Below, in pieces: positions 6,264 through 14,559 of a DNA stretch of 64,000 nt. The DNA lies in NCBI RefSeq assembly GCF_000949425.1, contig NZ_CP010976.1, positions 496,001 to 560,000 on the forward strand, written 5' to 3'. The stretch is from Paenibacillus sp. IHBB 10380 (GTDB lineage: Bacteria; Bacillota; Bacilli; Paenibacillales; Paenibacillaceae). Both the position numbers and the translations under genes were made by a program. The notes under the pieces were generated by a model, which saw nothing but the letters and a program-made list of their open reading frames with translations, did not search any database and was not told where the DNA came from. The stretch's first letter is position 1. The number at the start of each line of letters is the position of its first letter.

Positions 6264-7340
6264 ATGTCTAAAATTTATAGAATACGCAGGATTTCTGCTG
6301 CTGGATTGTTGGCCGTACCTATTATTATGTCCGGATGTAGCGGTTTTAGTAAAGAATCTAAGGAAGTAGATCCACCACCAGCACAGCAGGAGGCTCAAAT
6401 GTTACAGATGGTGAACGGTGCTGTTACTGATGGGGCGACGAAGACTACGGCTGTTGCACCTACAGCTACCGTTTATTTATTCAACGAGAATGGCTTGTTG
6501 GCTCCGGTGTCATTAGCTCTTCCACAATCAGATGATAAGAACGTTGGCGCCTCCCTTCGCGTAGCACTCGAATCTATCGTGAAGGACGGCCTCTACAAGA
6601 CGCTTATACCTGAAGGATTTATGGGTGTGTTGCCAGCTGGAACGGAAGTGAAGGATGTTAGCGTAGAGAAGGACAAGAAGACTGCGATTGTGGAGTTTAG
6701 TAAGCCATTCGTTACGTATGATGCCAAGAATGAACGCGCCATGCTAGAAGCAATCACATGGACGCTCACTGGAGACGCTAACATTAAACATGTCCAAATT
6801 TGGGTAGATGGTGAGAAGCTCACGCAAATGCCTATAAATCAAACACCGCTTGATCAATCGCTTGGCCGTGAATTCGGGATTAACCTTGAAAAGGGAGAGG
6901 GGGCAAATTATTTGACTTCAAGTCCGGTAGTTGTATATTTCTCTGCTTTATCGCCAGCAGGAATTCCATACTATGTACCGATCACACGGTTGGTGGATCC
7001 TGGTCAGAATAAGCTACATACGGCACTTGGTGAACTCATTCATGGACCTGGAATAAGAGGGGATTTAGTACAGGTCATGACTTCAGGGACTTCTTTAGAA
7101 TCGGTAAAGACATCTAAGGACGGAACGGTGACGGTAGCCCTAAAGGATGATATGTTTGCTGAAGGAGAGCAGGTGCCGCAGGAAATGTTACAGTCAGTTG
7201 TTCTAACCGTTGCGGAGAATGCAGGCAACCCGAAAGTGAAAATCCAATTGAACGGAACGGCTCCTGTTATAGGATCAGATCAATTAAATTATAGCGAACC
7301 TGTATCTAGACCAGAGTATATTAACGAAATCCCCCTCTAA
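6264..7340 (+). CDS. gerM: GerM, sporulation/germination lipoprotein with two GerM domains
   Basis: A 358-residue lipoprotein. The signal peptide ends in the lipobox IMSGC with Cys25 as the likely lipidated residue. Two GerM (GMN) repeats follow, about residues 70-190 and 215-340. Each begins with a V(V)YFxx or VYLFNENG strand and contains LHTAL or LRVAL, then a G-rich V..V..G loop (EGFMGVLPAGTEVKDVSVEK; MTSGTSLESVKTS). In B. subtilis GerM is needed for efficient germination and helps anchor the SpoIIIA-SpoIIQ channel during engulfment. The neighbours rph and rdgB downstream match the B. subtilis gerM-rph-ysnA order. The start is behind TTAGGAGGAGAAC. Confidence 0.93.
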   Translation: MSKIYRIRRISAAGLLAVPIIMSGCSGFSKESKEVDPPPAQQEAQMLQMVNGAVTDGATKTTAVAPTATVYLFNENGLLAPVSLALPQSDDKNVGASLRVALESIVKDGLYKTLIPEGFMGVLPAGTEVKDVSVEKDKKTAIVEFSKPFVTYDAKNERAMLEAITWTLTGDANIKHVQIWVDGEKLTQMPINQTPLDQSLGREFGINLEKGEGANYLTSSPVVVYFSALSPAGIPYYVPITRLVDPGQNKLHTALGELIHGPGIRGDLVQVMTSGTSLESVKTSKDGTVTVALKDDMFAEGEQVPQEMLQSVVLTVAENAGNPKVKIQLNGTAPVIGSDQLNYSEPVSRPEYINEIPL

Positions 7341-7347
7341 GAGAGGT

Positions 7348-7454
7348 TGTTCAAAGAGCCACCTATTGATCACGAAGTATACTTCTGAAGCGTTTTGAAA
7401 AAACGCGGCATCGTAGGCATAAGCTATGGTGCTGAATAATCGACTTTTTGAACA
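7348..7454. repeat. Inverted-repeat element in the gerM-rph gap
   Basis: The ends TGTTCAAAGAG and CTTTTTGAACA are imperfect inverted repeats about 107 bp apart. Inside lie GAAGTATACTTC (a perfect 12-bp palindrome) and GCGTTTTGAAAAAACGC (a hairpin). The layout looks like a small non-coding mobile or dispersed element. No coding capacity was seen. Confidence 0.45.
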
Positions 7455-7565
7455 TGCACTAAGAGACATGACATTTTCAAAAGGTGCTTTTATGTTAACA
7501 CTTTGATAAAATGGGGTTGGTTTGCTTGAATTAAAGGAAAGCTAATGATGTAGGAGGCAGAAAAT

Positions 7566-8330
7566 ATGAGATCAGACGGACGGGATAGCGATCAGCTGCG
7601 CCCGATGAATTTAACAACAAATGTTAACAAATATGCTGAAGGTTCCGTTTATATTGAGATGGGAGATACCAAGGTTATTTGTACAGCTACTGTAGATGAG
7701 AAGGTACCCTCATTTCTAAAAGGACAAGGAAAAGGCTGGGTAACAGCAGAGTATTCAATGCTCCCACGGGCAACGCATTCACGTAATCAGCGGGAAGCTG
7801 CTAGGGGTAAACTTAGCGGTCGAACAATGGAAATTCAAAGGTTGATTGGCAGAGCACTTCGTTCCATTGTGAATCTGAAGGCCTTGGGTGAACGTACGAT
7901 TACGATCGATTGTGATGTTATACAAGCCGATGGTGGTACGCGTACGACATCTATTACAGGTGCTTTTGTAGCCCTGTCTATTGCCGTAAATAAAATTGCT
8001 CAGCAGCATCGCCTTCCTGTTTTCCCGATTACTGATTTCTTGGCTTCGGTCAGCGTAGGTGTGGTTGGAGGACAGTCACGATTAGACTTGAATTATGAAG
8101 AAGATTCTAAGGCGAAAGTGGATATGAATCTGGTGATGACGGGTACTGGGAAATTTGTAGAGCTTCAAGGCACGGGTGAAGAGAGTCCCTTTTCACGAGA
8201 GGAACTAAACGAATTGCTTCAGCTTGGAGAACAAGGTATTCAGGAAATTATTATTCGCCAGAAGGAAGCTTTAGGTCCTATTGCATTGATGATTGGTTCC
8301 ACTCAAGCAGTTAAAGGAGTGGAACGATGA
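7566..8330 (+). CDS. rph: Ribonuclease PH
   Basis: A 254-residue phosphorolytic 3'-5' exoribonuclease of the RNase PH fold, acting in tRNA 3'-end maturation. The start [13 protein letters not shown] is nearly invariant in the family. [20 protein letters not shown] (about residues 56-75), the [20 protein letters not shown] block and [19 protein letters not shown] (near 114-132) are the substrate- and phosphate-binding core. Length matches the usual 240-255 residues. ATG at 7566 follows TAGGAGGCAG. It overlaps rdgB by 4 nt (ATGA), indicating translational coupling. Confidence 0.97.
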   Translation: MRSDGRDSDQLRPMNLTTNVNKYAEGSVYIEMGDTKVICTATVDEKVPSFLKGQGKGWVTAEYSMLPRATHSRNQREAARGKLSGRTMEIQRLIGRALRSIVNLKALGERTITIDCDVIQADGGTRTTSITGAFVALSIAVNKIAQQHRLPVFPITDFLASVSVGVVGGQSRLDLNYEEDSKAKVDMNLVMTGTGKFVELQGTGEESPFSREELNELLQLGEQGIQEIIIRQKEALGPIALMIGSTQAVKGVER

Positions 8331-8953
8331 AGTTCGATCAGGATACGATTATAGTTGCAACGAAGAACAAAGGGAAAGTTCAGGAATTTGAGCATGCTTT
8401 TGCACCACTTGGATTGAAGGTGAAGAGTATGTTTGATTACATTGAATTGCCTGACGTGATTGAAGACGGACATACGTTTGTTCAGAATGCATTGAAAAAG
8501 GCTACAACTGTAGGTGATTCTCTCGGCTTACCCGTTCTTGCTGATGATTCTGGATTGTGTGTAGATGCTTTAGAAGGTCGCCCTGGTGTATATTCTGCAC
8601 GATATGCTAGTGAGAACGCTACTGACCAAGAAAATAATGACAAGCTTCTACAAGAGCTTGGGGAACTGAAGCAAGGGGAAGATACAGAACAGATATTACT
8701 TAGTCCTGCTCGTTTCGAATGTTCTCTGGTACTATATGACCCCTCTACAAAAGGGCATATAGAGGCATCGGGTTCAGTAGAAGGTTGGATTACGTCTGAG
8801 GTAGCGGGACAAGGAGGATTTGGTTATGATCCTCTGTTCTTTCTTTCTCAGTATGAGAAGACTATGGCTGAATTGACATTAGAGCAGAAGCAATCCATTA
8901 GTCATCGTGGTGCTGCATTGCGGGAATTAGTAGCAAAGATATCCGAGTTATAG
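8327..8953 (+). CDS. rdgB: Non-canonical purine NTP pyrophosphatase (RdgB/HAM1 family)
   Basis: A 208-residue house-cleaning enzyme that hydrolyses dITP and XTP to monophosphates, keeping them out of nucleic acids. The N-terminal phosphate-binding loop [13 protein letters not shown] (residues 11-23), the [12 protein letters not shown] metal site (near 70-81), the PGVYSARYA stretch and GFGYDPLF near 164 are all family hallmarks. The C-terminal [10 protein letters not shown] also fits. It starts with ATG overlapping the rph stop. In B. subtilis the orthologue is ysnA, at the same place after rph. Confidence 0.96.
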   Translation: MKFDQDTIIVATKNKGKVQEFEHAFAPLGLKVKSMFDYIELPDVIEDGHTFVQNALKKATTVGDSLGLPVLADDSGLCVDALEGRPGVYSARYASENATDQENNDKLLQELGELKQGEDTEQILLSPARFECSLVLYDPSTKGHIEASGSVEGWITSEVAGQGGFGYDPLFFLSQYEKTMAELTLEQKQSISHRGAALRELVAKISEL

Positions 8954-8960
8954 TATTAGA

Positions 8961-9050
8961 AAAGGCTGCCCCTGTTTTGAACTGCGCCCCAATTGTTAGA
9001 CACAACTAACAATTGGGGGTGCAGTTCACTTCATAAGGGACAGCCTTTTT
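8961..9050 (+). terminator. Composite terminator of rdgB with IS-end-like arms in its loop
   Basis: The outer stem AAAAGGCTGCCCCT / AGGGACAGCCTTTTT acts as a rho-independent terminator. Its loop holds a second inverted repeat of about 22 bp per arm (8978-8999 and 9006-9028), starting TGAACTGCGCCCCAA and ending ATTGTTAG at its inner edge. These arms resemble the tips of IS3/IS150-group elements. Confidence 0.75.
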
Positions 9051-9051
9051 T

Positions 9052-9145
9052 GAACTATAAGAAGTATAAGTTTTTACTATACGTTCTTATAGTTCTACGA
9101 GAGACGGTTACCATCCCTTTAAGGACGGCGTAGCCGTTTCTTTTT
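9052..9145 (+). repeat. Two-hairpin dispersed repeat, copy 1
   Basis: Hairpin 1 pairs GAACTATAAGAA (9052-9063) with TTCTTATAGTTC (9084-9095). Hairpin 2 pairs GAGACGG (9101-9107) with CCGTTTC (9134-9140) around an inner CCATCC/GGACGG stem, followed by TTTTT. Hairpin 2 recurs near 54780 and, more diverged, near 31385. Confidence 0.75.
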
Positions 9146-9158
9146 GTGAATAATGAAA

Positions 9159-11003
9159 CTAACGGATGGAAACATTGTATGTGCGGAGCCAGTGGTTCAC
9201 TTGCCCTAAATAGGCGAACAATTGAGGGCCAGACATGAGCTGCCCAAACCAAGGAAGGTTCGTAGACGCATCAGGCGATGACGCTAACTCTCGAATTTTA
9301 ACGGTATCAATAAGTGGTAGTAACGGAGAGGATGGATCATCTAATATCGATAGGATCTGGTTTTTAACAGCAGATAGAAAATCGGGATTATGCGTTTTGG
9401 GATAAGGACTCTTTTTACGATAGAGAACATCTTCAGGGAGCATACCTTCGAGTGCTTTGCGAAGAATTCCTTTTTCACGGTTGCCCGTCATTTTGATATC
9501 CCACGGAATATTCCATACATATTGGACTAATCGATGATCACAGAAAGGGACGCGTACTTCTAGACCAACACCCATACTCATACGGTCTTTTCTATCTAAT
9601 AAAGTAGGCATGAAGCGTGTGATATTAAGGTAAGACATGACTCGCATCTGAGCTTGTTTCTCTGTCTCTCCCTTGAGTGTGGGAACTTCATGTACAGCTT
9701 CGCTGTAGCGGTCTCCAAGGTAGTCTAGAGGAGTAATCCAATCTCTGATTTCTGGGGACAGTAGGCTTGCTCTCATGTCGGGGGCTACAGCCCAAGGAAA
9801 TGTGCCTGAATTCAACATGTCATCACGGTGAAACCAAGGATAACCACCAAATATTTCATCTGCTGCTTCACCTGAGATAGCTACTGTAGCATCTTTCTTG
9901 ATCTCACGGCAGAATAAATACAGCGAGGAATCGACATCAGCCATACCTGGTAAATCTCTTGCTAATGTTGAGGCATTTAATGCTGCAACAAGTTCTGGTG
10001 TATCTATTTCCAATGAATGATGTTGTGTTCCTAATTCATCCACCATTCGTTTAATCCAAGGAGCATCTGCTCCAGGTTGGAAAGAATGAGATTTGAAATG
10101 TTTGTCGTTATCTACATAGTCCACAGAATAGGTATGAAGATTACCTTGACCATTCCGGCGATAGTAGTCTACAGCAAGTGCAGATAGGGCGCTTGAATCT
10201 AGCCCACCAGAAAGTAGAGAACATACAGGGACATCAGATATCAGTTGCCGGTCCATTGTATCCTGTAATAATTCCCTTAGTTTGGCTGCTGTAGCTTCTA
10301 CATGATCTTCATGATGATGGCTCTCCAGTTTCCAGTAAGTATAATTCCGAAGTCCACCGCGACTAAAAATCATAGCGTGCCCTGGACGTAATTCTGATAT
10401 ATCTCGGTAAACACCGTGACCGGGCGTTCTTGCAGGACCTACAATAAATACTTCTGCTAAGCCTTCGGGTCCAACAACAGGCTCTACCTTTGGATGCTGG
10501 AGTAAAGCTTTAGGTTCTGAAGCAAATATGAGTGTTCCATCTATATGACTGTAAAAGAGGGGTTTGACACCCACTCTATCACGCGCAAAAAAGACTTGCT
10601 CTTGTACACTGTCCCATATCGCAAATGCGAATATGCCATTAAGACGCTCAACACAATCAGGACCCCATTCAATGTAAGAGACTAGAAGCACTTCCGTGTC
10701 ACAGTGTGTGCGGAATTGATGTCCTCGCTGGCGTAATTCTGCAGTGAGTTCAGCTGCATTATATAGTTCTCCATTATATACGATGGCATATACATCTTCA
10801 TCTCGATGAACAATCATTGGCTGAGCACCATTCTCGGGATCGATGACAGAAAGCCGCCTATGACCAAAGGCACAGGGATTCGAAATCCATGTCCCGGCAG
10901 CGTCAGGACCACGATGATTCAAGCTCTCCGTCATTTGGACAAGTAGCTGCGAATCCTGTGTTAAATCGCCACTCCATTGTATAAAACCAGTTATTCCGCA
11001 CAT
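9159..11003 (-). CDS. Asparagine synthetase, glutamine-hydrolysing (AsnO-like)
   Basis: A 614-residue cytoplasmic enzyme making asparagine from aspartate, glutamine and ATP. The N-terminal class II glutaminase domain begins MCGITGF, with Cys2 the nucleophile, and contains LNHRGPDAAGTW and the YNGELYN motif near residue 75. The C-terminal synthetase domain (from about 220) has the PP-loop SLLSGGLDSSALSAL (about 263-277) and SGEAADEIFGGYPW. Length equals B. subtilis AsnO (614 aa), the sporulation-associated paralogue, more closely than AsnB or AsnH, but the paralogue call is tentative. Transcribed alone, convergent with rdgB. ATG at 11003 follows AGAGAGGATGAACC. Confidence 0.94.
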   Translation of the reverse strand: MCGITGFIQWSGDLTQDSQLLVQMTESLNHRGPDAAGTWISNPCAFGHRRLSVIDPENGAQPMIVHRDEDVYAIVYNGELYNAAELTAELRQRGHQFRTHCDTEVLLVSYIEWGPDCVERLNGIFAFAIWDSVQEQVFFARDRVGVKPLFYSHIDGTLIFASEPKALLQHPKVEPVVGPEGLAEVFIVGPARTPGHGVYRDISELRPGHAMIFSRGGLRNYTYWKLESHHHEDHVEATAAKLRELLQDTMDRQLISDVPVCSLLSGGLDSSALSALAVDYYRRNGQGNLHTYSVDYVDNDKHFKSHSFQPGADAPWIKRMVDELGTQHHSLEIDTPELVAALNASTLARDLPGMADVDSSLYLFCREIKKDATVAISGEAADEIFGGYPWFHRDDMLNSGTFPWAVAPDMRASLLSPEIRDWITPLDYLGDRYSEAVHEVPTLKGETEKQAQMRVMSYLNITRFMPTLLDRKDRMSMGVGLEVRVPFCDHRLVQYVWNIPWDIKMTGNREKGILRKALEGMLPEDVLYRKKSPYPKTHNPDFLSAVKNQILSILDDPSSPLLPLIDTVKIRELASSPDASTNLPWFGQLMSGPQLFAYLGQVNHWLRTYNVSIR

Positions 11004-11152
11004 GGTGGTTCATCCTCTCTTCGTCGTTTGTCCATGCTGTCCTTTCTTTTTACTAAAGTGATACCAGATATATGACGAAGTTAGGCATAAAATGTCTGTC
11101 CTTATATAAAACTATAGGGGAGCACATAGTTCGTAGCAGGAGGTGGCTGACC

Positions 11153-11473
11153 TTGGACAAACATAAATATTATGTATCCGTACATGGAAGATCCGTATTA
11201 CCTGATAAGACACTGGCAGCTTATGAATGGGAGATCTATGCGACACCAGCGCAAGCTGAGGAAATGTTACTGCTAATGGGGTTAGTGCAAGAGAAGGAAG
11301 AAGAAGCCTTCCCCGGTTATGTTTTTCCTTGGCCGGATACTCCGGAACAAGTTGTCAACGTTTATTATGAGGATGCACTGAATGATGTATATCAGAAAAT
11401 TTATGAACTAGGTTCAGAAGATACACGCGAACAGATGAAAGGTTCAGGGATCAATGCATTTCTTGGTTTGTAA
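11153..11473 (+). CDS. Conserved hypothetical protein
   Basis: A 106-residue protein from TTG at 11153, chosen because AGGAGGTGGCTGACC stands directly before it. An upstream in-frame ATG at 11072 has no ribosome site and lies in the asnO promoter region. The protein is acidic and soluble, with no signal peptide or membrane segment. It reads DKHKYYVSVHGRSVLPDKT at the front and has an alternating aromatic/acidic middle (PGYVFPWPDTPEQVVNVYYE). I do not recognise a family. It is followed by a second small gene, possibly in the same transcript. Confidence 0.75.
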   Translation: MDKHKYYVSVHGRSVLPDKTLAAYEWEIYATPAQAEEMLLLMGLVQEKEEEAFPGYVFPWPDTPEQVVNVYYEDALNDVYQKIYELGSEDTREQMKGSGINAFLGL

Positions 11474-11539
11474 TACAATAATTTAAACTCATAACTCCTC
11501 TTCAGCTAATCCATACTATCCTTAAAGGGGGTGGTGAAG

Positions 11540-11671
11540 ATGGCAGAAAAGTATAAGAAGGTTAAAGGGAATAAATACGCACATCAATATGAATTTGCTG
11601 AAGAAGTGATCGCCAAAAATTCAGCTCAACATACGCAAGATAAAACAAACTGGCGACGCGGTAATAAGTAA
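11540..11671 (+). CDS. Very small basic protein, unknown function
   Basis: A 43-residue open frame from ATG 11540 to TAA 11671: MAEKYKKVKGNKYAHQYEFA, then EEVIAKNSAQHTQDKTNWRR. AAAGGGGGTGGTGAAG precedes the ATG and a strong terminator follows within 10 nt, which supports it being a real gene. It is highly hydrophilic with no Cys. Small basic proteins of this kind are common in spore formers, but no family was recognised. Confidence 0.65.
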   Translation: MAEKYKKVKGNKYAHQYEFAEEVIAKNSAQHTQDKTNWRRGNK

Positions 11672-11680
11672 AGAATGGAC

Positions 11681-11714
11681 TAAACCCCTCTGATAATAGA
11701 GGGGTTTAAAATTA
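11681..11714 (+). terminator. Terminator of the two small genes
   Basis: TAAACCCCTCT pairs with AGAGGGGTTTA over an 11-bp stem with a 6-nt loop, followed by an A/T-rich tail. Confidence 0.85.
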
Positions 11715-11718
11715 ATGT

Positions 11719-11746
11719 TTGATTATATTCAGTTATATGATATAAT
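11719..11746 (+). promoter_or_regulatory. Sigma-A promoter for tRNA-Arg
   Basis: TTGATT (11719-11724), 16 nt, TATAAT (11741-11746), about 41 nt before the tRNA 5' end. Confidence 0.7.
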
Positions 11747-11787
11747 ATTTCTTGCAGACTTTTCAGAGTATATAGTTTGAATAATAT

Positions 11788-11861
<74 letters not shown>

Positions 11862-11869
11862 CTTATGTA

Positions 11870-11911
11870 ACACCAAAAAGCCATTCCTTATTAGGAATGG
11901 CTTTTTGGTGT
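11870..11911. terminator. Terminator after tRNA-Arg copy 1
   Basis: ACACCAAAAAGCCATTCC pairs fully with GGAATGGCTTTTTGGTGT across a 6-nt loop. The T run is inside the descending arm. It can work in either direction. Confidence 0.85.
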
Positions 11912-11924
11912 CATTTCTATACGA

Positions 11925-11952
11925 AAAGACCTCCGTGGAAGCGGAGGTCTTT
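11925..11952 (-). terminator. Terminator of the TagO-like gene
   Basis: AAAGACCTCCG and CGGAGGTCTTT form an 11-bp stem. On the reverse strand it is followed by TTTTC and lies 14 nt after the stop codon of the transferase gene. Confidence 0.8.
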
Positions 11953-11965
11953 GGAGTCTATTTAC

Positions 11966-12913
11966 TTAACTCAGCAGCATCAGAATGATAGAGGATAGCG
12001 ATAAACATGCGCTGATGAGATAAATGAAAAGTACGGCTTGCTTAGGGCTTAATCCCCAAGAGAGGAGTCGGTAGTGAATTTGACTACGGTCAGCCTTGTA
12101 CACAGGTTGTCCATTTAAATGTCGTTTGATGACGACGTATATATTGTCGAAGATGGGAACACCCAGTGCTAGTACCGGAACTAGAATGGAAATGACTGTG
12201 ACCTGCTTAAAAGCTCCATCTAGAGCGATAATACCGAGCATGAATCCTATAAATGTAGCTCCGGCATCACCCATATATATTTTGGCAGGGGGTTTATTGT
12301 ATTTGAGATAACCTAATGTGATTCCGATAAGTATGATTGCCATGATAGCGGATTGAGGTTGTCCTTTAGCGATAGCTACGATGAACAGCGTCAATGCAGA
12401 GATCGCAGATACCCCTCCAGAAAGTCCATCCAAACCATCCATAAAGTTAATAACGGTAGTTACTCCAAAAATCCAGAGAATGGTGAGCAGAAACTGTAGC
12501 CACTCAGGAAAGATAATCATGTGACCAGAGAATGGGACACTCATACCTTCGAATGAAATACCTGCAGAATACACGATGACGGCTGCGGACACCTGAATTA
12601 GCGTTTTGGGAAGAGCACCGAAATCTTTACCCTTTGTTTTATACCAATCATCAATCATACCGATCCCTAGGATTAATAAAGATCCTATAATAATGCCAGC
12701 CATCTCTTTATCCCAATGTTTTGAGAGCAGAATATAAGGAATCATGAATCCAAGAAATATAGCAATACTGGCTAGGTGCGGAACAGGTTCCTTGTGTATT
12801 TTTCTACTCGTGGGCCTGTCCACGAAATCCATACGGAGCGCTATTCTTCGTAATGGTGGAATTAGAACGAGAACAATAATCATTGAAAGAATAAATGCGA
12901 CAGCATACAACAA
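11966..12913 (-). CDS. tagO: Undecaprenyl-phosphate GlcNAc-1-phosphate transferase (TagO/WecA/MraY family)
   Basis: A 315-residue polytopic membrane enzyme with about ten hydrophobic segments. It moves a UDP-sugar phosphate onto undecaprenyl phosphate, the first step of teichoic acid or other cell-wall glycopolymers. Hallmarks are GMIDDWYK in the first cytoplasmic loop, NFMDGLDGLSGG in the middle, IYMGDAGATFIGF and the loop DRSQIHYRLL. I start at TTG 12913 because AAGGAG lies 9 nt upstream; the ATG at 12946 lacks a ribosome site. A longer open frame reaching 13393 is an overlap artefact. The enzyme could feed wall teichoic acid, teichuronic acid or capsule; gene context does not decide. Confidence 0.88.
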   Translation of the reverse strand: MLYAVAFILSMIIVLVLIPPLRRIALRMDFVDRPTSRKIHKEPVPHLASIAIFLGFMIPYILLSKHWDKEMAGIIIGSLLILGIGMIDDWYKTKGKDFGALPKTLIQVSAAVIVYSAGISFEGMSVPFSGHMIIFPEWLQFLLTILWIFGVTTVINFMDGLDGLSGGVSAISALTLFIVAIAKGQPQSAIMAIILIGITLGYLKYNKPPAKIYMGDAGATFIGFMLGIIALDGAFKQVTVISILVPVLALGVPIFDNIYVVIKRHLNGQPVYKADRSQIHYRLLSWGLSPKQAVLFIYLISACLSLSSIILMLLS

Positions 12914-13085
12914 TGTTTTCGGCTCCTTACTATTTTGGAATAACATCTTTTTAACAGAATAAATCTTATTTTTCAAAAAAACAACGCATTTAATAATTTG
13001 ATAACAATCCAACGGTACAGATTTAACAATGATAGACGACAATGAACCTGTAGCTTGAATGATAAGAAAAGGGTGAAGCCAAATT

Positions 13086-14531
13086 ATGAGAAATTGTAAA
13101 GTATTCACGGTGATAGTAGCAGGTGTACTCGTAACTTCTGCTTTATCGGTTGGAATAGCAGAGGCAGCAAGCACCACGAAGCAAACAAGCGAGACTTCAG
13201 GAACGAAGGCAGCAGCTAAATACAAAGTGGATAGCACTGTGGTTAGCGTAAATGGAGTCAACGTCACCATGAAATCTATTCTCGTCAAACAAGTGTCATT
13301 ATACGCGCTTAGTGACATTGCGCAGGCTGTTGGAGCTACGATCAAGTCATCCAAGGGAACGATCACCCTTACAGATGCAACGTCAACCAACACGATTCAA
13401 ATGGATTCGAAGTCTTCGAAGTATCAAGTGAATGGTAGTAGCAACACGTTCAAATTTGCGCCTGTAATGCAAGATGGAAGAACATACGTGGAACTTCCTT
13501 CTATTGTTGAAGCACTAGGTGGTGAATGGATTAATGATGCAGGTCAAGAGAATCAATTGTTAAGTGTGAAAAGACTTACGGGTGAGTTTGACTCTCTTCA
13601 TTGGGATGCCTCAGGTCATATCATCGCAGTTAAGCAAGATGAGGAAGTACCTCAAGTATACAAATTGAATAAATCTTATCACGCTGAATTGTTATCTACA
13701 AGTGCAGAAGTAGCCGGTATGGAGGTGTCTCCGAATGGCCAGTGGGGGATTTACACGGATGACAAAGATCATTTGGTTCTACTGAACTTATCCAATGGAC
13801 AAGTGCAAACTCTTGGTGAGGATACGTCGGTGAAGACGGATCTTATGTGGTCTTCTGATAATTCTAAGGTGTACTTTATTCAAGGAGATAAGCAGGATAA
13901 GATTTCTTACATAGACGTTAACTCCGCGAAAATAACTCAAGTACTAGAAGACAAAGTAGAGAATAAATCTGAAGTGCATCTATCTGCTGATGGAACAAAG
14001 CTAGTCTATATTGTAAATATTACGGGTGTTGCTAAGAATGATAGCAGCAGTTCCGAAGATTCTTTAACTATTGACTACTCTAGTGCTGGAGCGCAACTCT
14101 ACTCCCTTGATTTAGTTGCAAAGGATGCTAAACCTAAAGCATTAACAACAAGTAATGATAATAAGCTCTATCCTTCTCTGGTGAGTGGAGGCAATGTTGT
14201 ATACCTTAGCGCAGACCCTGATAATTCAACAGCTTCTAATGTACTGAAGATCGTAACCCAAGATGGGAAATCGCAGAATCTAGTTCAGAATCTGGACGTA
14301 ACTTATGTTAATACAACCTACAGTGGAACAAGTATTGTGGTTGGTCTGGCTCAAGATGGTTGGATGAAAGTATTCAAGGTTTCAGCTGAGGGTGCTGTTC
14401 AGGAATTATATAGTACAGAAAGTAACATTACGGAAGCCAGTCTTTCACCAGATGGAAGTCAATTGGGGTTGATCTCTGATGGTCGGTTGATTGTCGTAGT
14501 TAACGAGCAAGTATTACAGCTTACACAATAA
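13086..14531 (+). CDS. Exported protein with copper-amine-oxidase-N-like domain and beta-propeller-like repeats
   Basis: A 481-residue secreted or wall protein. Residues 1-28 are a signal peptide ending AEA-AS. Residues 50-160 resemble the copper amine oxidase N-terminal (stalk) domain common in Paenibacillus surface proteins: VVSVNGVNVTMKSILV, YALSDIAQAVGATIK and GRTYVELPSIVEALGGEW. The rest has TolB/WD-like repeats such as VSPNGQWGIYTDDKDHLVLL, LSADGTKLVYIV and LSPDGSQLGLIS, suggesting a six-bladed propeller. No catalytic residues were seen. It starts 28 nt before pstS on the same strand with no strong terminator between, so it may belong to the pst transcript. Confidence 0.82.
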   Translation: MRNCKVFTVIVAGVLVTSALSVGIAEAASTTKQTSETSGTKAAAKYKVDSTVVSVNGVNVTMKSILVKQVSLYALSDIAQAVGATIKSSKGTITLTDATSTNTIQMDSKSSKYQVNGSSNTFKFAPVMQDGRTYVELPSIVEALGGEWINDAGQENQLLSVKRLTGEFDSLHWDASGHIIAVKQDEEVPQVYKLNKSYHAELLSTSAEVAGMEVSPNGQWGIYTDDKDHLVLLNLSNGQVQTLGEDTSVKTDLMWSSDNSKVYFIQGDKQDKISYIDVNSAKITQVLEDKVENKSEVHLSADGTKLVYIVNITGVAKNDSSSSEDSLTIDYSSAGAQLYSLDLVAKDAKPKALTTSNDNKLYPSLVSGGNVVYLSADPDNSTASNVLKIVTQDGKSQNLVQNLDVTYVNTTYSGTSIVVGLAQDGWMKVFKVSAEGAVQELYSTESNITEASLSPDGSQLGLISDGRLIVVVNEQVLQLTQ

Positions 14532-14559
14532 TAGGTAAATTTGAGAGGGGTTTAATATA

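Noticed and set aside
12914..13393. The long reverse-strand open frame that would extend the TagO-like protein to 475 residues
   Set aside because: The extension has no family similarity, overlaps the divergent stalk-domain gene and its signal peptide, and a TTG with an AAGGAG site at 12913 gives a normal-length protein.
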